A stretch of 64,000 nucleotides of DNA. It comes from Paracoccus liaowanqingii. GTDB taxonomy: Bacteria > Pseudomonadota > Alphaproteobacteria > Rhodobacterales > Rhodobacteraceae. Each line of letters starts with the position of its first letter. Position 1 is the stretch's first letter. Positions 8,569 through 17,948 of the stretch are shown here, piece after piece. The position numbers and the translations under genes are program-made. The stretch covers positions 2,234,001-2,298,000 of the forward strand of contig NZ_CP038439.1 of the NCBI RefSeq assembly GCF_004683865.2. Reading direction: 5' to 3'. The notes below the pieces were generated by a model that was given only the letters and a program-made list of their open reading frames with translations, was not told where the DNA came from and ran no database searches.

Positions 8569-9837
8569 ATGTCCCAATTCGCCTCGAAAATCCTGCTGAT
8601 TGCGCTCGTTACGATCTTCGCAGCGTCGTCAGGCGCGGCCCAAGAACTAAAACTTACGGCTAAGGGTAGTGTCCAGCTCCAAGTCGCTAGTGCACGCAAT
8701 CGAGTCTTGGGGGTTAACGTGATCGATGATCTGCGCGATGGACTGAAGGTACGCTGGCTGCAGGACACCCAGGTAGTTCCCTTCGACGTATGGGACAGAA
8801 GTGGCTTTGACATACGTCCTGACCGGCCGAACGACTGGTCGCGCCTGTCTTTAACTATTACGTTATCAGCCAATAACCAGCTTGTTCAGGACTCGTATGG
8901 CATGGAACTGTCTGTGGTTCTGGCAGCTTCGCCCAACACGTACTTCTACGGCGAACAGCAGGTACCGGGCAGCCATAACCGAGTAGTCAATTCGCGGACG
9001 TTTTATAATCCGGACGAGTTTGTCCTTGTTCTGCAAGAGCTGCCACCGGTTCAGTCTATTTACGATAGCGTAGTGGCTCTCGATCTTGACGCACTTTCCG
9101 CGAACGAGAAGCTCGAAGTGATTAGAGATCTAATCCTGATTTATAAAATCGATGGCAAGAAGTATTATCTGAATGACCTTGCACGAGCTGTCGGGTTCTA
9201 CCTGAGGGACGGTCACGATCTTCCATACGCGGAAGTTGATTTTCTGCAACAGCTACACATGACTACACATTTCGAAAGTCATTCGCTGCAAGACCAAGCA
9301 GTAGCATTGCACGCGCTGGCGTTTAGTATCATTTCAGCTAATGCCTCCAGGGCCGCGCTCGCAGGCACGGACGCTGTAACCTATATAACTATTGCGAAGA
9401 CACTACTTAATCAAATAGCTATTCCAGATTCTCCGCCAGATGGAACGCCCTACAGCGAAGGCGTCCAAAAAGCTTTAGTGCTAAAAACTCAAATTGCGTG
9501 TCTAGAGGATTCATTTTTGTGCCTGGATGAAATCCGACGAATTCAGTCAATTGTTGTTAACAACCCGATAGACATAGCATACATGAGACCTATTCTTCAA
9601 AGCCAATCTACCGCTCTAATGGATCTTTCAACCCAGCTGGTTCGGAACAGGTCTAGTATTGAGACTTTCGCCACTGAGATAGCGTCTGACTCTATTCTTG
9701 CGAATGAGTGGATTCTTCTTTCATGCCTGCTTGACGAGCATGATGGCAGGCTGCGCAGACTTGGACTAAACCGCGAACTACGTAAGGTTTTCGATCTGGC
9801 TGACATGATCCGCATAAAGAGCGGGGCGAACTGCTAA
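8569..9837 (+). CDS. Secreted protein of unknown function (422 aa)
   Basis: An N-terminal signal peptide (MSQFASKILLIALVTIFAASSGAAQ) is followed by a roughly 130-residue strand-rich segment containing two 'DVWDRSGFDIRPDRP'-like blocks, and then a mostly helical C-terminal part with possible paired cysteines (IACLEDSFLCLDEI). I recognise no family. It is the first of five co-oriented genes of exported proteins (to 13215) with distinctly lower G/C than the flanks. The divergent TAXI-protein gene shares its upstream region. The cluster context suggests a periplasmic or extracellular structural or carrier role; this is inference. Confidence 0.75.
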   Translation: MSQFASKILLIALVTIFAASSGAAQELKLTAKGSVQLQVASARNRVLGVNVIDDLRDGLKVRWLQDTQVVPFDVWDRSGFDIRPDRPNDWSRLSLTITLSANNQLVQDSYGMELSVVLAASPNTYFYGEQQVPGSHNRVVNSRTFYNPDEFVLVLQELPPVQSIYDSVVALDLDALSANEKLEVIRDLILIYKIDGKKYYLNDLARAVGFYLRDGHDLPYAEVDFLQQLHMTTHFESHSLQDQAVALHALAFSIISANASRAALAGTDAVTYITIAKTLLNQIAIPDSPPDGTPYSEGVQKALVLKTQIACLEDSFLCLDEIRRIQSIVVNNPIDIAYMRPILQSQSTALMDLSTQLVRNRSSIETFATEIASDSILANEWILLSCLLDEHDGRLRRLGLNRELRKVFDLADMIRIKSGANC

Positions 9838-9860
9838 ATCTTAGTTTAGGGAGAAGTGTG

Positions 9861-9974
9861 ATGAAGTACCCGAATGCCTTTCCTATGATAGCTGTTCTAC
9901 TTCTAAGCGCTTGGGGAGCAACGGCCTCGCCGCCACCACCGCCGGTCTGTCCACCGGAGGTGCAGGTGTGCTGA
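9861..9974 (+). CDS. 37-residue exported proline-rich peptide
   Basis: ATG at 9861 follows GGGAGAAG at a good distance. The product is a signal-like helix (MIAVLLLSAWGATA) ending in SPPPPPVCPPEVQVC with two cysteines. The stop (TGA 9972-9974) overlaps the GTG start of the TPR gene at 9968, so the two are probably translationally coupled. It may be a leader for coupling or a short exported, cysteine-bridged peptide. Too short for family assignment. Confidence 0.5.
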   Translation: MKYPNAFPMIAVLLLSAWGATASPPPPPVCPPEVQVC

Positions 9975-11089
9975 CACGACCGCTGGCGGTGTTTTTAGCG
10001 CTGCTGCCGGTGCTCGCTGGCGCTCAGAACGACCGTGCTCCGTTCAACGATGTCGAGGTACATCAACTAGATGCAGCGCGAAGTTTGATGGCGGCAGGAG
10101 AATACGAGGCAGCTGAAGCGGCCTTAGCAGTGATGTCTCATACATCTCTATCGAGCGCAGTGGCGCGCAGCGAGCAGCAGAAATTGTTGGGCCAAGTCTC
10201 GCTCCAACTCAAAGATTATGACGGCGCGATAGCGGCATTTACGAACGTGATCGACTTTCCGCGTGCTGATCGTACTACCGCACTGACCCACCGCTGCTAC
10301 GCATATCTACAACTCAACCTTCTACTCGACGCCCAACGTGATTGTAGCGAAGCAAAGTACATTCTGAGGCACGCATATAAGGCAGGGGCCGCTGGAGCAC
10401 CTTCGGAAGCGATGCTGGATTACCGGCAACTGTCATTCGATATGGTCGAAGCACAGCTCCTTGCTCGCGCAGGTCGATCTAAGCAGGCGCTTGAACTCGT
10501 GGAAGCCGCGATTCAACGGGTACGGCTAAGGGACGCAGAGGGACGCCTCAGCATCCGAGACTACTGGGGATTGTTCCTGTACAGCGCGGAAATTCTTGGT
10601 GACCGCGGCAAATACCGTGATGCTCTTGCACGGCTGGATGAAATTTCAATGGTGTTGCCGGATGCGGAGCGCCACAGATTGTTGTCGGTTCGCGCATCAG
10701 TCTTAAGGAGAAGCGGCGATATAGACGGAGCCGTAGAAGCGTGGTCCGAAGCCTATAGCGCTGCATTAGCACACGGATTGAGTCCTGAGGCCGCACTTGA
10801 CTACATGTTCTTTAGCTGTACCAGCCTTCTACAAGAGCACAAAGACGAGCAAGCGCTTGCGCCGTGCGGCATCATTGCGAACAACGCACCTGGAAATGCG
10901 CTTTATGCTGAGGCGAATGCAGTGGCTATGGCACGTGCTCGTGGTCTCCTATCTGCCGCAGTGGAAATAGAGCGTGCAGCTAAGCTTCGCCAAAATTCTT
11001 CTATGGCAGTGGTCGTAGTGCAGGAGCTCGTCAAACAACTTCCGGACATAGGGGAAACTTTGCGGTATCTGAAACTTATTACCCCATGA
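9968..11089 (+). CDS. Periplasmic TPR-repeat protein
   Basis: Chosen start is GTG 9968, preceded by GGAGG and opening a clear signal peptide (LTRPLAVFLALLPVLAGAQ); the frame is open from 9911 but the earlier codons overlap the small upstream gene. The mature part is helical with tetratricopeptide-like units: DAARSLMAAGEYEAAEAALAVM, GQVSLQLKDYDGAIAAFTNVI, AEILGDRGKYRDALARLDEI and VLRRSGDIDGAVEAWSEAY. TPR proteins act as protein-binding scaffolds. It lies between an unknown secreted protein and two secreted proteases, so it may organise them at the envelope (inference). About 374 residues. Confidence 0.75.
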   Translation: MLTRPLAVFLALLPVLAGAQNDRAPFNDVEVHQLDAARSLMAAGEYEAAEAALAVMSHTSLSSAVARSEQQKLLGQVSLQLKDYDGAIAAFTNVIDFPRADRTTALTHRCYAYLQLNLLLDAQRDCSEAKYILRHAYKAGAAGAPSEAMLDYRQLSFDMVEAQLLARAGRSKQALELVEAAIQRVRLRDAEGRLSIRDYWGLFLYSAEILGDRGKYRDALARLDEISMVLPDAERHRLLSVRASVLRRSGDIDGAVEAWSEAYSAALAHGLSPEAALDYMFFSCTSLLQEHKDEQALAPCGIIANNAPGNALYAEANAVAMARARGLLSAAVEIERAAKLRQNSSMAVVVVQELVKQLPDIGETLRYLKLITP

Positions 11090-11152
11090 GAAACTAGACC
11101 TAGAATTGCTTCGGACGGTCTCAATCTTCCGGGAAACCTTAGGAGTAGTACC

Positions 11153-11854
11153 ATGATGCGGTTTGCCCTCTACACTCTATTTGTCTTGCTTCCAGCGTTT
11201 GCGGAGGCACAGTTCTACGATGCGAGGCTAGGCGATGAAGATGCTGAAGGTTTCTCTCGGATAGAAGTTGAAAATGAGGAATTTGGATTCGTTCCGCGAA
11301 ACGCGATTTGGAATCAGACGACGATCCCGGTCTGCTGGGAAAATCCTAGTACGGAAAATAACTCTCATAGAGCCATAGTCAAAGCCGCAGTAGAGGAGAC
11401 TTGGGTGCGTTACTCAAAGCTCAACTTTACCGGATGGGAGAAGTGCGCAGATCGAAACGTTCGTGGCATACGGATTTTGATTGCCAATCAGCGCCCTCGT
11501 GTCGAGCGGCTGGGAAGAGGCCTAAGCGGCATGAGAAATGGTATGGTGCTGAACTTCACCTACAATATTCCTGAACTGGAAGCGTGCAAAGCAAGTAGTT
11601 TCATGTACGACTTGTGCAATCGCTCCATAGCTGTACACGAATTTGGTCACGCAATCGGCTTGACGCATGAACAAAACCGCCTAGATCGCGATGCTAGTTG
11701 TACCGAGCGCCCTTCAGGCGCGCCAGGTGATCTGCATTTAACTCCATACGATCCAGACTCCGTTATGAACTATTGCAACCCGCTCTACAACAACTACGGA
11801 AAACTTAGCTACTTTGATATATTGTCCGTCCAGATTATGTATGGAGCCCCGTAA
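11153..11854 (+). CDS. Secreted zinc metalloprotease (metzincin type)
   Basis: A signal peptide (MMRFALYTLFVLLPAFAEAQ) is followed by a roughly 210-residue protease domain. The zinc site HEFGHAIGLTHE (around residue 161) fits HExxHxxGxxH, and the downstream SVMNY (around residue 202) is the Met-turn expected in metzincins. Several cysteines (CWEN, KCADR, ACKAS, LCNRS, SCTER, YCNPL) suggest disulphides and export. There is no obvious long propeptide; the 60 residues before the core may serve. It is followed after two bases by the serine protease gene, so the two are co-transcribed. Confidence 0.85.
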   Translation: MMRFALYTLFVLLPAFAEAQFYDARLGDEDAEGFSRIEVENEEFGFVPRNAIWNQTTIPVCWENPSTENNSHRAIVKAAVEETWVRYSKLNFTGWEKCADRNVRGIRILIANQRPRVERLGRGLSGMRNGMVLNFTYNIPELEACKASSFMYDLCNRSIAVHEFGHAIGLTHEQNRLDRDASCTERPSGAPGDLHLTPYDPDSVMNYCNPLYNNYGKLSYFDILSVQIMYGAP

Positions 11855-11856
11855 AA

Positions 11857-13215
11857 ATGCTGTCTACTATAAGGTCAGCCTTTCTAATCCTTATAGGGGG
11901 AGCGTGGGCCATTCCCGCACTTGCTCAGGACCAACAGGCTATCAAAACTGCGGTGCGTAACTCAACCGTCTACCTTGAAATCACCTTTCGCGACGCAGAT
12001 AATCTCAGCAACGTTTGCACTCCGGCGAGCCAGGGAACCGGATTCATCGTCTCTCGCGGTGGAGGTGTGATTACTGCAGCCCATCTTCTGAAGAGCGTAG
12101 ATTGTCCAGAATATACTATCGCTGATGTAAAAGGTCGCATCGGTTATCTTTCGAGCCCAGATGTTCCGTTGTCCATTGCCTCGATTGATGAGAGTAGTGA
12201 TGTCGCGGTACTAAGGCTCGGCGCGCGTGAGGGTGCGTATCCATTCATTGAGGCGTGTTACGTAGACACCCCTGCTGACGAAGAAAACTTACTTGCGTTC
12301 GGGTTTCCTCTAGGCGAAGACTTCAGCACTCTTGTAGCCGTTTATCAAGGCCTCAGCGGCAGCGATGGTCGCTGGCGTCTGTCTTCCAACTTCACTTATG
12401 GCATGAGCGGCGGCCCTTTGGTGGACGGTGCGGGGCGCGTTATTGGTATAGTGAAAGGCGGCGTCCGAGGAGCAACTGCAGTACAGTTTGTAACTCCGCT
12501 GAATTGGGCTGATGATGCGTTGCGTACGGCAGGTGCCCTGTCGGTCGAGGCTTGCGTCGAGATTGGTTCAAAGGGTGGCGGGACAGAATTAGTTATAGAG
12601 GATGTACTTCCGGATCTAGGGATAGAGTCTGTGTTTATAGTATCCGGACAGGAACAGAATCCGGTTAGCAGAATGTTTACACATGATTTTAGTAATGACG
12701 CGTCTTGCACTGAAGGATGGAGTACGCAAACTTACGCGGCGTGTCTTCCAGATAACTCTCAGATTACCAACGTTACAGGGCCTCTCATCATTTCAGCCGC
12801 AAACGATGGCCGCAGTTGGTACGATATCGACCCCAATCGCTCCAATTGTGTAAGCCTCACCCTCGGATACTCGGATCGAGGCTTAGACAGTTCAGGTAAC
12901 TGCCAAGGCAACGGATGGATTAGAGCAAGCTACAAGATCGATGGTATCGTTGTAGGAGGCGCAGTAAAACGTGAGGCCGCTTTAAGCATGAACATCCGAA
13001 CACCGGACACTGCGCCTGCGACTCGTGTTTTCGATGTTCCTAAAGACCTCGTAGATGGCTTGCTAGCCGACAGTCTTTCTTGGTCATACCGGGTAACTGT
13101 TAGAGATCACGAAGGCGATATTCTCACACAGTTGAGCAACACAGCTCCAGCCTCTGGGAATTTCACTTCGCACCAGGAATCGAATGGTGCTGTAGTTGTG
13201 ACAGTTGAACCTTAA
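11857..13215 (+). CDS. Secreted trypsin-like serine protease with C-terminal extension
   Basis: A signal peptide (MLSTIRSAFLILIGGAWAIPALAQ) is followed by a chymotrypsin-fold domain with the triad His in ITAAHLL (around residue 75), Asp in SSDVAVLRLG (around 115) and Ser in YGMSGGPLVD (around 183). Residues 240-452 form a separate strand-rich, cysteine-containing domain of unknown type, with no PDZ motif seen. It starts 2 bp after the metalloprotease stop. Its own stop lies about 10 bp before the end of an IS3 remnant, so the gene is probably complete, though the extreme C-terminus could have been altered by the insertion. Confidence 0.85.
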   Translation: MLSTIRSAFLILIGGAWAIPALAQDQQAIKTAVRNSTVYLEITFRDADNLSNVCTPASQGTGFIVSRGGGVITAAHLLKSVDCPEYTIADVKGRIGYLSSPDVPLSIASIDESSDVAVLRLGAREGAYPFIEACYVDTPADEENLLAFGFPLGEDFSTLVAVYQGLSGSDGRWRLSSNFTYGMSGGPLVDGAGRVIGIVKGGVRGATAVQFVTPLNWADDALRTAGALSVEACVEIGSKGGGTELVIEDVLPDLGIESVFIVSGQEQNPVSRMFTHDFSNDASCTEGWSTQTYAACLPDNSQITNVTGPLIISAANDGRSWYDIDPNRSNCVSLTLGYSDRGLDSSGNCQGNGWIRASYKIDGIVVGGAVKREAALSMNIRTPDTAPATRVFDVPKDLVDGLLADSLSWSYRVTVRDHEGDILTQLSNTAPASGNFTSHQESNGAVVVTVEP

Positions 13216-13225
13216 GCAGGCCTTG

Positions 13226-13508
13226 ATTGAACCGCGCCGAGTTTTCCGGAGGCTCCAACTCTTGAGTACGATGGAGCATCATGAGCAAGACAACGAACAA
13301 GTTTTCCCCGGAAGTGCGTGAACGCGCGGTGCGGTTGGTTCTGGACAATGAGGGTCAGCATGGATCTCGGTGGCAGGCGGTCATGTCGATTTCGGCGAAG
13401 ATCGGCTGTGCGCCGCAGACCGTGAACGATTGGGTCAAGAAGGCCGAGGTTGATAGCGGCAAACGTCCTGGCGTCTCCAGCGAGATGGCCGAGAAGATGA
13501 AGGCGCTG
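13226..13508 (+). mobile_element. IS3-family remnant (left end and truncated orfA)
   Basis: Starts with an IS3-like terminus, TGAACCGCGCCGAGTTTTCC, and carries the beginning of orfA. It is cut at 13508 where the next IS3 element (13509-17877) begins. The rest of this element is not found to the right, so it has been deleted. Confidence 0.75.
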
Positions 13509-13511
13509 TGA
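13281..13511 (+). pseudogene. IS3-family orfA, truncated
   Basis: 76 codons, [20 protein letters not shown] followed by a helix-turn-helix ([17 protein letters not shown]), ending artificially at KMKAL where the next element inserts. Intact relatives continue with a leucine-zipper region and a downstream orfB; both are absent here. Confidence 0.85.
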
Positions 13512-13534
13512 CCTGCCCCCCGTGGGTCCCTCGG

Positions 13535-13888
13535 TCATAACGAGAGTCTGCCGGTTTGAGATTGGTAGTCGGCGGATGGTTTCATGGCAAGCGCGCCGGG
13601 CGCGGAACCCTCGGTTAGCGCAAGCGTCCGGCGCGCTTCGAGTGGCGTCAGGTTGCCGAGTGAGGAGTGCGGCCTGACGGTGTTGTAGTCGTAGCGCCAG
13701 ATGGCGATCTTTCGGCGGGCATCGTCCAGTGTGTCGAAAATCTCCTCATTCAGCAGCTCGTCGCGCAGGCTGCCGTTGAAGCTTTCGATGAAGGCATTCT
13801 GCTGCGGCTTGCCGGGATCAATGTAATGCCAAGCAACGTCGTTCTGATCGGCCCACTTCAGGATGGCCCGGCTGGTGAACTCCGTCCC
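13535..13888 (-). pseudogene. IS3 orfB, C-terminal fragment
   Basis: Reads [20 protein letters not shown] and continues through the catalytic glutamate block [17 protein letters not shown] to [19 protein letters not shown]; the stop is at 13535-13537. It is the continuation of the orfB fragment at 15526-16038: the IS110 element is inserted immediately after the second catalytic aspartate block (SDN). Confidence 0.85.
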
Positions 13889-15525
13889 ATAGCATGTTGG
13901 GAATGACGCACCGTTGAAGGTTATGGCCGCCTGCGCAGCCTACAAAATTGCGCAGCAGGCGGCCATAACCGGGTCTCGGGTCTCTATGGTGGTTTTGCGA
14001 ACCACACCACAGAGGAGACCGGCCATGGCCAAGGTTGAGCATACTTCGGATGCCCGTGTTCTGGTAGGCATCGACATTTCCAAGCATCGGCACGAGGTGC
14101 TGATTTCCGTCCCGGGCAAGACGCGTCGCCGGCGCCTGACGATCACCAACAGCGCCGATGACTTTATGCGGCTTATCTCGATCTTGCGGGAATACGGCCT
14201 GCCCGTCCGGATCGGCTTTGAGGCCACAGGCAACTATCACCGTGTGCTGATGTATCACCTCGGCGTAGCCGGGTTTCGATCTGAAGCTGGTGTCTTCGGT
14301 CGCTTTGGCCCGGACGCGGGAGGCGCTGCACAACAGCTGGGACAAAAACGATCCGAAGGATGCCCAAGTCATCTTGCATATGCTGCAGATCGGCGCGGTG
14401 CAGATCTTCCAGGACCCGATGGTGGCCGGCACGAACGACATTCAGGAATTGTCCAAGACCCATGATGCGGTGTCGCGGTCCAAGACCGAGCTGTGGCATC
14501 GCATCCTGACCCATTACCTGCCGCTCTATTTTCCGGAAGCTGACCGTTTCCACCGCAGTTCGCGGACGGATTGGTTTCTGGCGTTCCTCGAGATGTTCCC
14601 CTCTCCGCACATGATCAGCGCCATGACCAAGGAGGAGTTCACCAAGGCTGCTTGGGAAGTGGTCGGACGCAAGGTCGAGAAGTCTCTCCTGTTGTCAGAT
14701 ATTTACGAGACGGCAAAGGTGTCTACCGGGCTGCCCGTATCGCCGGATTCAGACGCCATCCGAATGTTCCGCATTATGCTGGCCGAAGGGCGAAACCTGA
14801 TCCGCCAACGCAATGCCATCGAAGATCGGGCGGTCGAATTGCTGGCCGAGCGCCCTGACTATCAACTGCTGCGCACCATTCCCGGCATCGGGCCGATCAA
14901 CGCTCTGACGATCTTGGCCGAGACGGGTGACGTGCGCCGGTTCCACCATCACCGTCAGTTTCTGAAGTTCTGCGGCATGGATCTGGCCACCGTCCAGTCC
15001 GGCATGTTCCGCGGTCGGAGCAAGATATCGAAGTATGGCAATGCCCGTCTCCGACGCACGTTATGGCTGGCGGGTCAGACAGCGGTTCTGAAGAAGACCA
15101 ACAGCTTTCGGGGACAAGTTCGAACGTTACATCGCGCAGGATCGCCACAACCCAGATCTACGCCGCAAGGCCTACACCGCCATCGCCGCAAAGATGGCAC
15201 GCACCATTCACGCCGTGATCAAATCCGGCGAACCCTATCGCCCCCCTTCGAGGGGGCGAGCCCAAGCGGAAGGACCTCTCTCTCAAAGGGCCGTGGAGGC
15301 GCATGACGCGACCTCGTAGATAATGTTCGGGCCTTCCGCTTGGGATTTAGGATCTCGTCTTAAGGACGGTGAGAGCGGCAACTTGGCCGACCCTGTATTT
15401 GCTATGGGAGAGACCATTTCTTGACGGCGGAGCCCGCTTGGGCGAACATCTTCAGGGCATCCGGTCGCTCGGATGCCCCGTGATCTGATGCCCTAAACGG
15501 CGATTTGTTCCCGAGCTAGGACGTT
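13889..15525 (+). mobile_element. IS110-family element
   Basis: Bounded by the two halves of the IS3 orfB gene, which gives the insertion point to within a few bases. It carries one transposase (14025-15320) with two frameshifts. About 200 bases after the transposase (15321-15525) hold no gene and would contain the right end and the non-coding RNA region typical of the family. Confidence 0.75.
14025..15320 (+). pseudogene. IS110-family transposase, two frameshifts
   Basis: Starts MAKVEHTSDARVLVGIDISKHRHE, with the DEDD RuvC-like first aspartate in GIDISK. It continues normally to YHLGVAGF, where one extra T near 14275 shifts the frame. It resumes as DLKLVSSVALARTREALHNS through NDPKDAQVI to the C-terminal Tnp20 region (LRTIPGIGPINALTILAETG). 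An extra G near 15111 (NSFRG instead of NSFRDKFERY) shifts it again; the last segment runs IAQDRHNPDLRRKAYTAIA to the stop at 15318-15320. Two indels in homopolymers mean either decay or sequencing error. Confidence 0.8.
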
Positions 15526-16038
15526 GTCACTGACGATGCAAGCCGGCTTGCCATAGATCCGCACCAGTGCGTCCAACTCGCGGGCCACCCTCACGCCCGA
15601 GATGCTGGTGTCGGGGACCAGACACAGGTTCTCTCGGCAGCAATCGTCAATCACCGCCAAGATCCGGAACTTGCGCGACGCCCCGAACGTGTCCGCCACG
15701 AAGTCCAGCGACCAGCGCTGGTTCGGCATTAGGGCCAGGGGCATTGGCGTGCGTGTTCCACGGGCCCGCTTGCGACCCCGCTTGCGCCGGACCGAAAGCC
15801 CTTCCTCGCGGTAGAGCCGATACAGCTTCTTCGGGTTCATCAGCATGCCCCGGCGCTCCAGCAGCAGCCCGATGCGCCGATAGCCGAACCGCCGCCGCAC
15901 GGCGGCAATTTCCTGCATAGCCTTGCGAATCTCCAGATTGTCGGGCGGCCGCTCGCGCCGCACCGTCTTCGGAGCGACACCGACCAGAACGCAGGCCCGG
16001 CGTTGCGAGATGGCATGATCCCGCATCGCCTTGAGCAC
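15526..16038 (-). pseudogene. IS3 orfB, N-terminal fragment
   Basis: Reads MLKAMRDHAISQRRACVLVG, then the HTH_21-like region (MQEIAAVRRRFGYRRIGLLL) and the start of the integrase core with the first catalytic Asp (QRWSLDFVAD) and the second (ACIVSDN). The reading ends there because the IS110 element is inserted; the rest lies at 13535-13888. Confidence 0.85.
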
Positions 16039-16064
16039 CGCGCCCCGCCGCGCATTCGGTGTCG

Positions 16065-16200
16065 TCAGGGCTTTCCCAGCAGATCCTTCAGAACGACGTT
16101 GTCGAGCATCGCGTCAGTCAGAAGCCGTTTCAGCTTGCCGTTCTCGTCCTCCAGCGCCCTCAGCCTCTGGGCATCGGACACGTCCATGCCCCCATACTTG
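16065..16200 (-). pseudogene. IS3 orfA, C-terminal fragment
   Basis: Reads KYGGMDVSDAQRLRALEDEN and then GKLKRLLTDAMLDNVVLKDL before the stop at 16065-16067. This is the leucine-zipper half of an IS3 orfA, separated from its N-terminal half (17676-17809) by the IS5-type element. Confidence 0.85.
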
Positions 16201-17675
16201 GTCCGGCCTGAACAACATTTAACCATTTAGATTTGTTTGCTTATTCTCCCAAAGCGATAGCGGGGAATTGCAAGGTTTCGTATGCTGGTACTTGAAACCT
16301 TGCGAATTTCCGGAGCTGTGATGAAGCCTCGTCCGCGCGCTGAAGAGTAGGATGATCTCCTGCGTCCCCGCCTGACCGACATGATCGATCTGCGCCATGA
16401 ACTGGCGAAACTGGCCGCGCTGATTGACTGGGAGTTCTTCGAGACCGAATGGGCAGGCTTCTTTCCTTCCACCACAGGGCGGCCGGCCACATCGCCGCGG
16501 CTGGTGGCGGGCCTGCTGTATCTTCAGCACGCCTATCGGCTCTCTGACGAGGCCGTCGTCGCTCGTTGGGTTGAGAACCCCTACTACCAGCATTTTACCG
16601 GTGAGACGTTCTTCCAGCACAGCCCACCGATCGACCCGTCCTCCCTGACCCGGTGGCGCAAGCGGATCGGCGAGGAAGGTGCGGAGTGGCTGCTGACCAA
16701 GACGATCGAGGCCGGGCGCAGATCAGGCGCGGTGGAGGATCGCAGCCTGTCGCGTGTCGCCGTGGATACGACGGTGATGGAAAAGAACATCGCCCACCCG
16801 ACCGATGCGCGCCTGTATGAGACCGCACGTGGAAAGCTTGTCGCCCTCGCCAATGAAGGCGGGATCACGTTGCGGCAGAACTACAATCGTCTCGCGCCGC
16901 GCCTGGCGGTGCGGATCGGGCGCTACGCCCATGCCCGGCAGTTCAAACGCATGGGCAAGGCTCTGAAACAGCTGAGGGGATACACCGGTCGTGTCCTGCG
17001 GGATATTCGCCGGCAGTTGGACGGGATTGCGGAGGGGTCCTTCCGCGAACGGGTTCTGGACACTCTCGTGCTCGTCGGTCGTCTGCTCCATCAGACCCCC
17101 AAAAGCCGCGGCAAGATCTACGCCCTGCATGAGCCCGAGGTCGATTGCATCTCAAAGGGCAAAGCCCGCAAGCGCTACGAGTTCGGCACCAAGGTCAGTC
17201 TGGCCACCACCATCGACGAGGGCTTCGTCGTGGGCATGCGCGCCTTGCCGGGAAATCCTTACGATGGCCACACATTGCCCGAAGCCCTGGAGCAGGTGGC
17301 CATCCTGACTGGCAGGACCCCGGAGCTGGCGGTCGTGGACCGCGGGTATCGCGGCCATGGGGTGTCGGAAACGAAGGTCCTGATCAGCGGCACCCGCCGC
17401 GGCCTGACGCAAAAGCTGAAAGCGCTGCTGAGGCGACGCAGCGCCATCGAGCCCGAGATCGGACACATGAAGACAGACGGACGCCTGTCGCGCTGCCCGC
17501 TGAAAGGCACGTCCGGCGACGCCATCTTTGCCGTGCTCTGCGGCTGCGGCCACAACATCCGCAAGATCCTGGTCCACCTCAGGGCTTTGTTGGTCTTTAT
17601 TGTAGCCGCTATCTTGCAAGTGATCAGGACAGAAAACGGCTATCTCGCTCATGGGCAGCGTTGTTCAGCCTGAAC
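16201..17675 (+). mobile_element. IS5-family element (about 1.47 kb)
   Basis: The ends are GTCCGGCCTGAACAAC at 16201 and, in complement, GTTCAGGCTGAACAAC at 17675. TACTTG occurs on both flanks, consistent with a duplicated target inside the IS3 orfA. It contains a single transposase gene with an early amber codon. Confidence 0.8.
16321..17673 (+). CDS. IS5-family transposase with amber codon near the start
   Basis: The natural frame appears to begin at ATG 16321 (MKPRPRAEE), then has TAG at 16348-16350 where relatives usually have a sense codon, and continues DDLLRPRLTDMIDLRHELAK. Without suppression, translation would have to restart at ATG 16381, losing 20 residues. The rest is complete: the DUF772-type N-terminal domain (SPRLVAGLLYLQHAYRLSDE), the first aspartate in VAVDTTVMEK, the second in LAVVDRGYRGH and the glutamate in RRRSAIEPEIGHMK, all present. 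It may therefore still be functional through restart at 16381. Confidence 0.85.
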
Positions 17676-17809
17676 TACTTGGCCTTGAGCTTGTAGAACG
17701 TGGCAGGGCTGAGACCGTGACGGCGACAGACCTCCGCCGTCGCCATTCCGGCTTCCTGCTCCTTGATCATCCCAATGATCTGCGCCTCGGTGAAGCGGCT
17801 TTTCCTCAT
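17676..17809 (-). pseudogene. IS3 orfA, N-terminal fragment
   Basis: ATG at 17809 begins MRKSRFTEAQIIGMIKEQEA, with a helix-turn-helix (TAEVCRRHGLSPATFYKLKAK), and is cut by the IS5-type element. The remaining half lies at 16065-16200 on the same strand. Confidence 0.85.
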
Positions 17810-17948
17810 ATCGTCTGCTCCTTCGTGATGAAGCAAACTCTACATCAAACCGAGGGACGTTCCGGGGGGCAGGTGAACTGGCCCCCGTTTCGACCGGACA
17901 CTTGGGCATAACCATGGAAGCTTAGGCATATGCCTGATACCAACGGCC

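Larger units (their letters stand above)
13509..17877 (-). mobile_element. IS3-family element split by IS110 and IS5 insertions
   Basis: The terminal repeats are TGACCTGCCCCCCGTGGGTC at 13509 and, in complement, TCACCTGCCCCCCGGAACGT at the right end; a CTG trinucleotide flanks both sides. When the IS110 (13889-15525) and IS5-type (16201-17675) inserts are removed, the orfA and orfB pieces on the minus strand join into a normal IS3 transposase pair. The element is inactive in its present form. Confidence 0.8.
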
